Assembly (NCBI GenBank): GCA_963812085.1
Contig: CAWETL010000006.1
Location: forward strand, 310,001-374,000
Direction of reading: 5' to 3'
From: SPDF01 sp963812085
GTDB lineage: Bacteria; Gemmatimonadota; Gemmatimonadetes; Gemmatimonadales; GWC2-71-9
Length of the DNA stretch: 64,000 nt
Below the pieces are notes generated by a model. It searched no databases and was not told the DNA's origin. It saw only the letters and a program-made list of their open reading frames with translations. The translations under genes were made by a program, and so were the position numbers. This document shows, one piece after another, positions 41,823 through 50,773 of the stretch (the first letter of the stretch is position 1; every line of letters begins with the position of its first letter).

Positions 41823-42616
41823 CCGCTCCCCGCCCTCGGATCACGGTGATGGTGCACCGGGACGGGGAACTCGAGTCGCGCACTTTCCGGATGCCGCTGT
41901 GGCTCTTCCGCGCGCTGGTGGTCGCGGCCACCATCCTCGCCATGGCGGCACTGGTCGTCGGCGCGTTCTACGCCCCGCTGCTGCGTGCGGCGGCGAGCGT
42001 GCCAAAGCTACGGGAGGACGTGGCCCGCCTGGAGGCGGAGAACGCGAAGGTGCGAGAACTGGCCGCCGCGCTCGACAGCGCGGAGCGGCGCTATGGCCGC
42101 CTCCGGGAAATGGTCGGTGCCGACATCGTGCCCGATCCCGTGTCGCTAGCCTACACCCTGCCCCTCGCCCCGGCGGTCCGGGCAGCGGTCCCCGGGGCGC
42201 ATCGCACGCTGGAGGTTGGCCCGTCCGCGCCCACGCACTGGCCACTCAACGATCCCGGGTACGTCACCCGAGGAATCGTGCCTGCAGGGGGATCAGACGA
42301 AGCCCACACCGGGCTCGACATCGCCGTGACCATCGGCACGCCGGTCCGCGCGGCCGGCGGCGGCACCGTGTCGGACACCGGCAGCGACCCGGAGTACGGA
42401 CTCTTCGTCGTGGTGCAGCATCCCGACAGCTATCGCACCAAGTATGGACATCTCTCGCGAGTGCTCGTGGCGCCAGGTACCCCGGTCAACGCCGGGGACG
42501 TCCTCGGCCTCTCGGGCAATTCGGGGCGGTCCACCGCTCCGCACCTGCATCTCGAAGTGCAACGGGGAGACTCGATTCTCGATCCCCTCACGCTGGTGAA
42601 GGAGGACACGCAGTAA
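41819..42616 (+). CDS. M23-family peptidoglycan endopeptidase (LytM domain)
   Basis: A 265-residue membrane-anchored hydrolase. One transmembrane segment (about residues 28-50) is followed by a coiled coil (KLREDVARLEAENAKVRELA), then a LytM domain with zinc motifs HTGLDIAV (about 161) and HLHLEV (about 241). It would cut peptide cross-links in the periplasm. The gene overlaps parB (ATGA) and its stop shares a base with the bactofilin start (TAATG). M23-bactofilin pairs shape cells in Helicobacter and other bacteria. Confidence 0.93.
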   Translation: MTAPRPRITVMVHRDGELESRTFRMPLWLFRALVVAATILAMAALVVGAFYAPLLRAAASVPKLREDVARLEAENAKVRELAAALDSAERRYGRLREMVGADIVPDPVSLAYTLPLAPAVRAAVPGAHRTLEVGPSAPTHWPLNDPGYVTRGIVPAGGSDEAHTGLDIAVTIGTPVRAAGGGTVSDTGSDPEYGLFVVVQHPDSYRTKYGHLSRVLVAPGTPVNAGDVLGLSGNSGRSTAPHLHLEVQRGDSILDPLTLVKEDTQ

Positions 42617-43020
42617 TGGCCATATTTTCCAGCTCCACCCGCGAAACCCCGCCGATGGAGAACCGTCGGCGCACCGACCACATCACGCTCTCGATCATCG
42701 CGAAGGATCTCACCGTCGTCGGCAACCTGACGAGCGAAGGCGTCGTCAAGGTCGAGGGCACCGTGGAGGGTGTGATCCGCGCCGCGACGCAGATCCTGAT
42801 CGCGCCCGGCGCGGTGATCCGTGGCGACCTGCACACCGCCGAGGCCATCATCGGCGGCCGGATCGAGGGCACGGTGCATGCGACTGACCGCGTCGAGGTC
42901 CAGTCCACCGCGGCCATCCAGGGCGACGTGATGACCCGCCGCATCGTGGTGCTCGAAGGCGGCACCGTGAACGGCGCCGTCAAGATGGCGGCGCCACCGG
43001 AGCCCGGACTGACCGAGTGA
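42616..43020 (+). CDS. Bactofilin
   Basis: A 134-residue cytoskeletal protein. The central part is a right-handed beta helix with repeats such as VVGNLTSEGVVKVEGTVEG and IRGDLHTAEAIIGGRIEG. A short disordered N-terminus and C-terminus are typical. Bactofilins form nucleotide-free filaments on the membrane and place M23 hydrolases. The adjacent M23 gene supports such a pair. Its stop overlaps the GTG of the BMP lipoprotein gene. Confidence 0.95.
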   Translation: MAIFSSSTRETPPMENRRRTDHITLSIIAKDLTVVGNLTSEGVVKVEGTVEGVIRAATQILIAPGAVIRGDLHTAEAIIGGRIEGTVHATDRVEVQSTAAIQGDVMTRRIVVLEGGTVNGAVKMAAPPEPGLTE

Positions 43021-43976
43021 CCACCGGGTTCGCCGGTCGCCTGCTGCTGGCCGGCGTCTTCCTCGCCGGATGCGCGCGGGAGGAACCGCCTGCCCCGTTC
43101 CGGGTGGCACTCATCACGCCGGGGTCCGTCGCCGATGCCGCCTGGAATTCCGGCGCCTATGCCGGACTCCAGCAGATCCACGACTCGCTGAAGGTGCCGG
43201 TGAGCAATGTCGAGGCCCGGACCCCCGCCGAGCAAGAAGAGGCGCTCCGGACCTACGCGGCCCAGGGGTACAACCTGGTCTTCGGTCATGGCTTTGAATT
43301 CCAGGGGCCGGCCGAGCGGGTGGCCGCGAGGTATCCCAAGACCACCTTCATCATCACCTCCGGCGAGCGGGTGCAGGGCAACGTCGCGCCGCTCGTCTTC
43401 CGGCTGAGCGAGGCGAGCTATCTCGCGGGGATGGTGGCGGGAGGGCTGACGCGCACCAACGTGATCGGCTTCGTCGGCGGGGTCGAGCTGCCGCCGGTGC
43501 GGGAGGCGTCCGACGCGTGGGTAGCGGGCGCCCGCGCCGTCAACCCAAAGGTCCAGAGCCGGGTCACGTACCTGAACAACTGGGATGACGCGGCCCTGGG
43601 TCGCGAGGCGGCGCGCGCGCTCATTCGCGTGGGGGCCGACATGCTGCACCACAACGCAGACGCCGCCGCCATCGGCCTCTTTCAGGCCGCCAAGGAGGCG
43701 CCCGGGGTGTACGTGTTCGGCGCCAACGCCGACCAGGCGGCCCTGGCGCCGGAACGGGTGGTCGGATCGGCGGTCATCGACCTGCCCCGGGCGCTCCTCC
43801 TCGTGGCCCGCGAAGTCAGGGCCGGAACGTTCGTCCCGAAGGTGGAATCCTTCGGGCTCGGGAGCGGTGTGGTGAAGTACGTGCCGAATCCGGCCCTCGA
43901 CTCCCTGGTCCCCGCCGCACTCGCTGCGCGGGTCCAGGCTGCGGCAGACAGCATCCGGCGTCAGGACGGTCCATGA
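43017..43976 (+). CDS. BMP-family (PnrA-like) substrate-binding lipoprotein
   Basis: A 319-residue lipoprotein with lipobox FLAGCA. The two-lobed fold of the BMP/PnrA family is seen in DAAWNSGAYAGLQQI, EASYLAGMVAGGLTRTNVIGFVGG and ADMLHHNADAAAIGLFQAA. Family members bind purine nucleosides for ABC uptake. The matching ATPase and two permeases lie 0.8 kb downstream, after Nif3. The GTG start overlaps the bactofilin stop (GTGA). Confidence 0.93.
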   Translation: MTTGFAGRLLLAGVFLAGCAREEPPAPFRVALITPGSVADAAWNSGAYAGLQQIHDSLKVPVSNVEARTPAEQEEALRTYAAQGYNLVFGHGFEFQGPAERVAARYPKTTFIITSGERVQGNVAPLVFRLSEASYLAGMVAGGLTRTNVIGFVGGVELPPVREASDAWVAGARAVNPKVQSRVTYLNNWDDAALGREAARALIRVGADMLHHNADAAAIGLFQAAKEAPGVYVFGANADQAALAPERVVGSAVIDLPRALLLVAREVRAGTFVPKVESFGLGSGVVKYVPNPALDSLVPAALAARVQAAADSIRRQDGP

Positions 43977-44746
43977 GCGAACAGCCGATTCCCGTGGCGC
44001 ACATCGTCGAGTACCTGGACACCTTCCTGCAGGTGCACGACATCCCGGACGAGTCCAACTCCGTCAACGGCCTGCAAGTCCAGAACCAGGGCACGGTGGA
44101 CCGGATCGTGGCGGCGGTGGATGCCTCGCTCGAGGCCATCGAAGGTGCCGCCGCGACGAAGGACGGCGGCACGCTCCTGCTGGTGCACCACGGCCTGTTC
44201 TGGGACGGCAACGTGCCGCTCACCGGGCGGCGCTACCGCCGGATCCGCGCCCTTCTCGACCGCAACATCGCGCTCTACTCCGCACACATTCCGCTCGACG
44301 TCCACCCCGAAGTCGGCAACAACATGGTGCTGGCACGGCGGCTCGACATCGCGCTGGAAGGGTGGTTCGGCGAGTACCGGGGCCAGCGGCTCGGAGTACA
44401 CGGGGCACTCACCCTGCCGCGCGACGATCTCGTCCGGCGGATCGAGGGGCAGCTCGGAGCCGCCGCGCGGCTCATTCCGGGTGGCCCCGCCGTGACTGGG
44501 CGGGTGGGTGTCATCACCGGGAGCGGTGGCGGGTACATCGCGCAGGCGCGGGACGCCGGACTCGACACGCTGATCACCGGCGAAGGGGCCCACCACACTT
44601 ACTTCGATGCGATGGAGTTCGGGCTCAACGTGATTTACGCAGGGCACTACGCCACCGAGCAGGTGGGCGTCCAGGCGCTGGCCCAGCACCTCGGGCTCCG
44701 GTTCGAACTGCCGTGGGAGTTTCACCGACATCCCACGGGGATGTAG
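43973..44746 (+). CDS. Nif3-like dinuclear metal center protein (GTP cyclohydrolase 1 type 2 family)
   Basis: A 257-residue member of the Nif3/YbgI/YqfO family with metal-binding LLLVHHGLFW and NVIYAGHYATEQVG. These proteins form hexameric toroids with a di-metal centre; the in vivo reaction is not settled. It lacks the central PII-like insert found in longer YqfO forms. It overlaps the BMP gene (ATGA) and so breaks into the nucleoside transporter operon between binding protein and ATPase. Confidence 0.93.
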   Translation: MSEQPIPVAHIVEYLDTFLQVHDIPDESNSVNGLQVQNQGTVDRIVAAVDASLEAIEGAAATKDGGTLLLVHHGLFWDGNVPLTGRRYRRIRALLDRNIALYSAHIPLDVHPEVGNNMVLARRLDIALEGWFGEYRGQRLGVHGALTLPRDDLVRRIEGQLGAAARLIPGGPAVTGRVGVITGSGGGYIAQARDAGLDTLITGEGAHHTYFDAMEFGLNVIYAGHYATEQVGVQALAQHLGLRFELPWEFHRHPTGM

Positions 44747-44792
44747 GAAGAACCGGCAGGGAGGCGGGAAAGCGGGGAGGTGTTCCGCTCTC

Positions 44793-44824
44793 GCTTCCCC
44801 GCTTCCCCGCTTCCCCACTTCCCC
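44793..44824 (+). repeat. Octamer repeat abutting the ABC ATPase start codon
   Basis: GCTTCCCC x3 then ACTTCCCC, directly followed by ATG 44825. An upstream GGGAGGCGGGAAAGCGGGG (44759-44777) is partly complementary. There is no Shine-Dalgarno in between, so the repeat itself forms the translation start context. Confidence 0.85.
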
Positions 44825-46285
44825 ATGCTGCTTGCCCTTACCGACATCTCGAAGTCCTTTGGCGCGGTGCAGGCGCTCCGCGGCGTGAGCCTTGCCTTGG
44901 CGCCGGGCGAGGTGCATGCCGTCCTGGGGGAGAACGGCGCCGGCAAGTCCACGCTGATGCACATCGCCAACGGACTGCTCCAGCCCGACGCCGGCGCCAT
45001 CGTGCTGGACGGACAGCCGGTGCGGTTTCGCTCCGTGCGGGACGCCCGGCGGCGCGGCATCGGCATGGTGCACCAGCATTCGACCGCAGTGCCGGCGCTT
45101 TCGGTGGCGGAGAACATTGCCCTCGCCGCGGGGTGGCCGGTGGCGCCGGCGGCGCTCCATCGTCGGGTGCTCGAGCTGACCGGCCGACTTTCCCTTCCCC
45201 TCGATCCCACTGCACCTGCCGGCCGGCTGACCGTCGGCCTCAAGCAACGCCTCGAAATCGTGAAGGCGCTGGCCGCAGACGCCCGCATCCTGCTGCTCGA
45301 TGAACCCAGTGCGGTCCTGGCTCCCGGAGAGGCCGAGGAGCTCTTTCGTGTCGTGCGGGCCTTTGCGCAATCGGGTGGTGCGGTGGCGCTCATTACGCAC
45401 AAACTCGACGAGGCCCTCGCCGTCGCCGACCGGATCACGGTGCTGCGCCAGGGGAGGGTGGTCCTGGAGGCCCCTCGCGCGGAACTCACCGCGAACAGCC
45501 TGACCGAGGCGATGGTCGGCGGGGCCGTGCCGGCGATCCTGCGGGGGGCGGGGCGGGCGGAGGGGCCGGTCCTCATCCGTTGCGAGGCGCTGGAGGTGGC
45601 CCGCGACAGCGGCACCGGTCTTCGCCGTGCGTCGTTCTCCGTGCGGGGCGGCGAGTTGGTGGTCGTCGCCGGGGTCGAAGGAAATGGCCAGCGGGAGCTG
45701 CTGCGCGCCGTGGCCGGCCTCAAGCGGTCCTTTCGGGGATTGCTCGAGGTGTCGCGCCCAGTCGCGTTCATCCCCGAAGACCGCACCACGGAGGGCCTGA
45801 TTCCGGCCTTCACGCTCACCCAAAACGTGGTGCTGGGTGTGGGGCGCGCGGCGCCATGGGTGACCGGACGGCGGCTGCGACAGGTGGACTGGCGTGCGGC
45901 ACGACGCCGCACGGCTGAGTTGCTCGAGCAGTTCGGCGTGCGTGCCCCCGGCCCGGAGATCCGGGCCGGCAGCCTGAGCGGAGGTAACCAGCAGAAGCTG
46001 CTCGTGGCGCGGGCGCTCGAGCGACACCCACGGGTATTGGTGGCCGAGAATCCCACGCGCGGCCTCGACGTGCGCGCGGCGGCGGAGGTGCATGCGCGAC
46101 TCCGCGCGGCGGCCGAGGCGGGGGCGGCGGTGCTGGTGTACTGCAACGACCTCGACGAGGTCCTCGCGCTGGCCGGCCGGATCCTCGTGGCGGCAGACGG
46201 GCTCGTCACGGAGGCCCCGGCCGAGGCCGATCGACTCGTCCTCGGTGCAATGATGTTGCGGAAAAAGGTCGCCGATGCGGAGTGA
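44825..46285 (+). CDS. Nucleoside-type ABC transporter ATPase (two ATP-binding domains)
   Basis: A 486-residue protein with two ABC domains. The first has GENGAGKSTL, the signature LTVGLKQRLEIVKAL and LLLDEPSAVLAP. The second has AGVEGNGQREL in place of Walker A and signature SLSGGNQQKLLVARA, then VLVAENPTRGLDV. This layout is that of RbsA/NupO-type sugar and nucleoside importers. Length is slightly under the family norm of about 500. An in-frame start at 44780 runs through the repeat and is rejected. It works with the two permeases downstream. Confidence 0.93.
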   Translation: MLLALTDISKSFGAVQALRGVSLALAPGEVHAVLGENGAGKSTLMHIANGLLQPDAGAIVLDGQPVRFRSVRDARRRGIGMVHQHSTAVPALSVAENIALAAGWPVAPAALHRRVLELTGRLSLPLDPTAPAGRLTVGLKQRLEIVKALAADARILLLDEPSAVLAPGEAEELFRVVRAFAQSGGAVALITHKLDEALAVADRITVLRQGRVVLEAPRAELTANSLTEAMVGGAVPAILRGAGRAEGPVLIRCEALEVARDSGTGLRRASFSVRGGELVVVAGVEGNGQRELLRAVAGLKRSFRGLLEVSRPVAFIPEDRTTEGLIPAFTLTQNVVLGVGRAAPWVTGRRLRQVDWRAARRRTAELLEQFGVRAPGPEIRAGSLSGGNQQKLLVARALERHPRVLVAENPTRGLDVRAAAEVHARLRAAAEAGAAVLVYCNDLDEVLALAGRILVAADGLVTEAPAEADRLVLGAMMLRKKVADAE

Positions 46286-47333
46286 CCTCCGCGCCCTCGC
46301 GGCGGCCGCGGCGACGCTCCTGGCCGGGCTGATGGTGCTCGCGCTCGGTCTCGAGCTGGCCGGGTACGATGCGGGCGCCGCGCTCGCCGCGTTGGGCAAC
46401 GGCGCATTCGGCTCGTGGGATGCCTTCACCGGCGGGACGCTGGTCCGGGCCGTCCCGCTCATCCTCATCGGCCTCGGCTTCGCGCTCGCGCTCCGGGGCG
46501 GCGCCCTCAACATCGGCGCCGAGGGACAGTTCTATCTCGGGGCGACCGCGGCGACGTGGGTGGGAGTGCACGCCGTGGGCTGGCCGGCCTGGGTCGCGCT
46601 TCCGGCCGTCGCGGCGGCGGGGATGGTGGCCGGGGCGCTCTGGATGGTGGTGCCCGTGGTCCTCCGGCTCCGCTTCGGTGTACTCGAAGTGATCAGCACG
46701 CTGCTGCTGAATTTCGTGGCCGATGCCCTGGTGAGCTTTCTGGTGCTGGGGCCGATGCAGGAGCCCTCGGGGATCTATCCCCAGAGCGCGCCGATCGCCC
46801 AGGGCGCGCGCCTTCCGCTCGTGCCAGGGACCCGGCTGCACAGCGGGCTGTTCGCGGCGCTTTGCATCGCAGGCGGGCTTTCCTGGGTCTTTGCCCGCAC
46901 TTGGTGGGGGTTCCGCCTGCTGGCGCTCGGGACCAGCCCGCGTGCCGCGGAAGTGAGCGGCCGGGTGCCGGCCGCGCGCATGCTCGCGACAGCGCTGTTC
47001 GGCTCGGCGGCGTTGGCAGGCCTGGCCGGCGCGTTCGAAGTGAGTGGGGTGTCATATGCCCTGTACCAGAACCTCTCGCCGGGCTACGGCTTCACCGCGA
47101 TCGCCGTGGCGCTCCTGGCGCGGCTCCGGCCGTCGGCGATCATACTGACCGGCGTCGTGTTCGGCGCGCTGGAGGCCGGGGCCGGCGCCATGCAGCGGGA
47201 CGCCGGCATACCCGCCGCCGCAGTGTACGTGGCGGAAGCGGTGATCATCCTGGTGCTCCTGCTTGGAGATGCCGCCGCGCGGCGCCGCGTCCTCCACGCG
47301 CCAGCCGTCGATACCGCGGACGGTGCCCGATGA
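46275..47333 (+). CDS. Nucleoside-type ABC permease 1 (BMP-linked, NupP-like)
   Basis: A 352-residue inner-membrane protein with about ten helices. The family motif GGALNIGAEGQFYLGA and the coupling loop GFRLLALGTSPRAAEVSG are clear. It overlaps the ATPase gene by 11 bp and is followed by the second permease with an ATGA overlap. Together with the BMP lipoprotein it makes a complete PnrABCDE-like importer. Confidence 0.93.
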   Translation: MRSDLRALAAAAATLLAGLMVLALGLELAGYDAGAALAALGNGAFGSWDAFTGGTLVRAVPLILIGLGFALALRGGALNIGAEGQFYLGATAATWVGVHAVGWPAWVALPAVAAAGMVAGALWMVVPVVLRLRFGVLEVISTLLLNFVADALVSFLVLGPMQEPSGIYPQSAPIAQGARLPLVPGTRLHSGLFAALCIAGGLSWVFARTWWGFRLLALGTSPRAAEVSGRVPAARMLATALFGSAALAGLAGAFEVSGVSYALYQNLSPGYGFTAIAVALLARLRPSAIILTGVVFGALEAGAGAMQRDAGIPAAAVYVAEAVIILVLLLGDAAARRRVLHAPAVDTADGAR

Positions 47334-48250
47334 TGGACACCGTGGCGGTTACCGCCGACGTGCTGGCGGCGGCGGTCGGCATTGCCACGCCGCTCGCGCT
47401 CGCCGCCACCGGCGAGACGCTGGCCGAGCGGGCCGGCGTGGTGAACCTTGGTATCGAGGGTGCCATGCTCTTCGGCGCGCTGGGCGGGGCGATCGGCGCC
47501 ACGCTCGCCGGGCCGACGGGCGGAGTTGTCCTCGGGGTCGTGGCGGGTGTGCTCGTGGCGGCGCTCTTCGCCGCGGTGGCGATCGGGGCCGGGGCCGACC
47601 AGATCATCACCGGCACCGCGGTGACTCTGGCGAGCGTTGGCCTCACGGGCACCATCTATCAGCGGTTTTACGGTGCGGCAGGGGTCGGGCTGTCGATCCA
47701 GACGCTGGCGCCGCTCCCGATCCCAGGGCTCGCGCGCCTGCCACTCGTCGGCGGCGCGCTCTTTTCGCAGCCGATCACGACCTACCTCGCGGGCGCGGCG
47801 ATCCCGCTCACCTGGTGGCTGCTCTTTCGGACGCGCATGGGACTGGCCCTCCGCGCCGCCGGAGAGGACGCGGTCGCCGCGCGGGCGGCAGGGGTCCCGG
47901 TGAGAATCCTGCGGGCCCTGGCGGTGCTGGTCGGCGGCGCCTTTGCCGGCCTGGCCGGCGCCACCCTGGTGCTGGCCCAGGTGGGAACCTTTACCGAGCG
48001 GATGACGGCCGGGCGCGGCTTTGTGGCGATTGCGATCGTCGTGCTGGGGAGATGGAACCCCGTGGGGGCGGGCCTCGCGGCACTGCTCTTCGGTCTGGCC
48101 ACCGCGCTGCAGTTCGCCTTCCAGGCGGCGGGCTGGAAGGTGCCGTATCAGTTCTTCCTGATGCTGCCGTACCTGCTGACGCTGTTGGCGCTGGCCGGCG
48201 TGGTCGGACGGGTCAAGGCGCCAGGGGCGCTGGGCAAGAACGAGGACTGA
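47330..48250 (+). CDS. Nucleoside-type ABC permease 2 (NupQ-like)
   Basis: A 306-residue permease with motif GVVNLGIEGAMLFGALGG and coupling region GLALRAAGEDAVAARAAG. ATG 47330 overlaps the stop of permease 1; a second ATG three bases later is possible. It is the last gene of the run that starts at parA. Product ends GKNED. Confidence 0.93.
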   Translation: MMDTVAVTADVLAAAVGIATPLALAATGETLAERAGVVNLGIEGAMLFGALGGAIGATLAGPTGGVVLGVVAGVLVAALFAAVAIGAGADQIITGTAVTLASVGLTGTIYQRFYGAAGVGLSIQTLAPLPIPGLARLPLVGGALFSQPITTYLAGAAIPLTWWLLFRTRMGLALRAAGEDAVAARAAGVPVRILRALAVLVGGAFAGLAGATLVLAQVGTFTERMTAGRGFVAIAIVVLGRWNPVGAGLAALLFGLATALQFAFQAAGWKVPYQFFLMLPYLLTLLALAGVVGRVKAPGALGKNED

Positions 48251-48253
48251 GGA

Positions 48254-48694
48254 CTACTGCACCACGTCGGTATCCACCTGACCCGTCACCTTGCGGGTGA
48301 TGATTGACCAACCCGAGCCGAGCGCCAGGATGATGCTGACCGAAATCAGCACCAGGTGCACGATCGCCGAGGTGCTCCCAGGCGAGAGCACGTGCCAGCT
48401 GATGAGGAGCCAGATCAGCACGCCGCAGACGGCAAGCCCCAGCACCACACCGACGGTCCCAAGGGACCGCCGCGTGGCCTGGATGAAGAACACCCAACCG
48501 ATCAGGAGGATCAGCCCGACCAGCACCTTGAGCGGACCGATGTGAAGGACGCTGCCGGGATCCTGCACGGCCGGGAGGACGGCCCAGTGGAACCACGACC
48601 GGCCCAGGGGATTGAAGGTCCCGTAGACCAGCAGCAGTGCCATCAGGAACCTGCCGAAAACCGCCGCCCAGTTGCCGCCCTTGGAACCCGCCAT
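48254..48694 (-). CDS. Four-helix membrane protein resembling DUF6524
   Basis: A 146-residue protein with four predicted membrane helices. The N-terminal FLMALLLVYGTFNPLGRSWFHW and the C-terminal RKVTGQVDTD recall the DUF6524 family as I remember it; no function is known. ATG 48694 has CGGAGCACGGA upstream; longer readings to 48856 cross the divergent promoter and are not used. It is convergent with the transporter operon (3-bp gap). Confidence 0.8.
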   Translation of the reverse strand: MAGSKGGNWAAVFGRFLMALLLVYGTFNPLGRSWFHWAVLPAVQDPGSVLHIGPLKVLVGLILLIGWVFFIQATRRSLGTVGVVLGLAVCGVLIWLLISWHVLSPGSTSAIVHLVLISVSIILALGSGWSIITRKVTGQVDTDVVQ

Positions 48695-48743
48695 TCCGTG
48701 CTCCGTTCTGTCTGATGAGGCGTTCTGGCCTACAACCCGTGCG

Positions 48744-48749
48744 TATATT
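48744..48749 (+). promoter_or_regulatory. -10 candidate for the DinB gene
   Basis: TATATT lies 63 bp before the TTG start at 48813, in the divergent gap with the DUF6524-like gene. No good -35 was found. Confidence 0.4.
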
Positions 48750-48812
48750 GCGATCCGACCGGCCGTTTCGCCAGACGGCTGCCACACGCCACATTCCCGA
48801 CCGGGAGGTCCC

Positions 48813-49355
48813 TTGCCGAGCCACTCCCCCGCCCGTCCGGCGCCCTCCGAATACAATCCCTATTACCAGACCTACATCGGCGCGGTGCCCGACGGCGACC
48901 TGTTGGCCAGACTTGGGGAGCAGCGCGACTCCACCTCCGCCCTGCTGGCCACCATTGCCGAGGCGGACGCCGGCTACCGCTACGCCGCAGGGAAGTGGAG
49001 TATCAAGGAGGTCATCGGGCATCTTGCCGATGCCGAACGAGTGTTTTCCTACCGTGCCCTCCGGGTCGCCCGGGCGGACGCGACACCGCTGCCCGGCTTC
49101 GACGAAAACGCCTGGGTGCCGCCCGCCAATTTCGACCGCCGGACCCTGGCCGACCTCGCTGCCGAGTTTCGCGCCGTGCGGGAGAGCTCGCTGGCGCTGT
49201 TCCGGGGGTTCGGCAACGAGGCATGGCCCCGAATGGGCACGGCCAGCGGACACCCGATTTCCGCCCGGGCGCTGGCGTGGATCGTGGCCGGCCACGAGGT
49301 GCACCACCTCCGGGTGCTCCGCGAGCGGTACCTGCCCCACCTCGGAGGCCGATGA
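48813..49355 (+). CDS. DinB-family metal-dependent hydrolase/transferase
   Basis: A 180-residue four-helix-bundle protein of the DinB/YfiT superfamily. The metal-binding His are seen in KEVIGHLADAERV and VAGHEVHHLRVL. Some members are bacillithiol S-transferases. TTG 48813 was chosen as start because GGGAGG lies 5-7 nt upstream; no ATG gives an intact domain without running through the promoter. A bacilliredoxin elsewhere in the window makes a thiol-transfer role plausible but not shown. Confidence 0.88.
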   Translation: MPSHSPARPAPSEYNPYYQTYIGAVPDGDLLARLGEQRDSTSALLATIAEADAGYRYAAGKWSIKEVIGHLADAERVFSYRALRVARADATPLPGFDENAWVPPANFDRRTLADLAAEFRAVRESSLALFRGFGNEAWPRMGTASGHPISARALAWIVAGHEVHHLRVLRERYLPHLGGR

Positions 49356-49477
49356 CCGAAGGAGTTCTCCCGGCTGCTTCAGTCTCTCTTCACGGTCCTC
49401 GAGTCATTCTTCACGATGGGCCTTGGCCCCCCAGGTATCGAGGGGCATCTCCGGAGTCGATGAGCGGGGAGGTTGGG

Positions 49478-49741
49478 ATGGTCAGCCAGCGGGTGTTCAG
49501 TGCCGAGGAGGCGCGGGAGGTCGGTGACCGGCTCGGGGCCGATTGGACCCAGGTGAATCCGGAACAGTTTCGGATAGGGATGGAAGTGGAACTCGAGCAC
49601 GGCGTGCGGAACGTCGTGACCAACCTGACGAGCAGCGACCTCCGTCTCACGGGCAGGATCGCGCTCGCCCATCTCATGAAGTTCCCTGACTACTACGACC
49701 AGCCGGCACCGGTGCAAGACGAGGCGCACCCCGCGCTGTAG
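49478..49741 (+). CDS. DUF5661-like small protein
   Basis: An 87-residue protein. FSAEEAREVGDRLGADWTQV, QFRIGMEVELEHG and KIALAHL-like RIALAHLMKFPDYY match my memory of the DUF5661 family, which has no known function and is often annotated near phage or desiccation genes. ATG 49478 follows GGGGAGG with ideal spacing; a start at 49352 overlapping the DinB stop would add 42 low-quality residues. Confidence 0.8.
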   Translation: MVSQRVFSAEEAREVGDRLGADWTQVNPEQFRIGMEVELEHGVRNVVTNLTSSDLRLTGRIALAHLMKFPDYYDQPAPVQDEAHPAL

Positions 49742-49795
49742 GCAGTGCTCGCTCTCGACATTGCGGCCCACCGCCCGGATGGGTAGCGTAGTCCC

Positions 49796-50773
49796 ATGCA
49801 AATAGAACTGCTCGGTGTCCCGATGGACCTCGGTTCCGGCCGCCGCGGGGTGGACATGGGTCCTTCCGCCCTCCGGATCGCCGGCGTCGCGGCCGCCCTC
49901 ACCGCCCGCGGCCACCGCGTCTTCGACGGCGGCGATCTCGACATCAAGAACATGGAAGAGATCCCCATCGGCAGCCGGCACGCCCGGTACCTGGGAGAGA
50001 TCGCCCGCGCCTCCGGGCTGTTGAGCAAGGTGGTGGAGCGGATCATGGACCGGCGGCGCTTTCCGCTGGTCCTGGGCGGCGACCATTCGATCGCGGTCGG
50101 CACCATTTCCGGGGTCGCCTCCTACTGTCGCAAGAAGAAGAAGCGCCTCGGACTGCTCTGGATCGACGCGCACGGGGACATCCACGTGCCCCGCACCTCA
50201 CCTTCCGGCAATATCCACGGCATGCCGCTCGCCGCGCTGCTGGGTCTGGGGCCCAAAGAGTTGACCGAGGTGGGCGGGCCGGGGTCGAAGCTCGATCCCA
50301 AGAACGTGGCGCTGGTGGGCGTCCGGAGCCTCGAGGACGGAGAACGGGCCCACCTGCAGCGGCTCGGCATCCGCGTGTACACCATGTCGGAAATCGACCG
50401 CGACGGCGTCCACGTGGTGATGAGCGATGCCCTGGCCCGCGTCACCGATGGCACCGATTGCATGCACGTGAGCTTCGACCTCGACGTGGTGGACCCCGCC
50501 CTCGCACCCGGGGTCGGCACCCCGGTCAAGGGCGGGCTCGACTACCGCGAAGCCCACCTGATCATGGAGCTCATCGCGGCTTCGAAGCGCATGACTTCGC
50601 TCGAGATCGTGGAAGTCAATCCCATCCTCGACGAGCGCAACCGCTCGGCAGTCCTGGCCGTCGAATTGCTCGAGTCGGCGTTCGGAAAGCGAATCTCTGT
50701 AGACCGATGCCATCGCGCTCCACCACCGCTTCGTTCACGCTCGGGCTCACCGGCCTCATCCTGCTCGCGCTGA
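49796..50773 (+). CDS. rocF: Arginase (ureohydrolase family)
   Basis: A 325-residue manganese enzyme that hydrolyses arginine to ornithine and urea. Metal and substrate motifs: GGDHSIAVG, DAHGDIHVP (usual DAHxDxN form is slightly changed), SGNIHGMP and SFDLDVVDP. The GxxxD and SGNxHGMP pattern favours arginase over agmatinase. The family end is expected near residue 300 (ESAFGKRI), but the frame continues about 26 residues, overlapping the next gene by 67 bp. The extra tail is Arg/Ser/Pro-rich and looks like read-through. No other arginine gene is nearby. Confidence 0.93.
   Translation: MQIELLGVPMDLGSGRRGVDMGPSALRIAGVAAALTARGHRVFDGGDLDIKNMEEIPIGSRHARYLGEIARASGLLSKVVERIMDRRRFPLVLGGDHSIAVGTISGVASYCRKKKKRLGLLWIDAHGDIHVPRTSPSGNIHGMPLAALLGLGPKELTEVGGPGSKLDPKNVALVGVRSLEDGERAHLQRLGIRVYTMSEIDRDGVHVVMSDALARVTDGTDCMHVSFDLDVVDPALAPGVGTPVKGGLDYREAHLIMELIAASKRMTSLEIVEVNPILDERNRSAVLAVELLESAFGKRISVDRCHRAPPPLRSRSGSPASSCSR

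Noticed and set aside
43961..46513. 850-codon minus-strand frame opposite nif3 and the ABC ATPase
   Set aside because: It is a shadow of two well-defined genes and reads through the octamer repeat.
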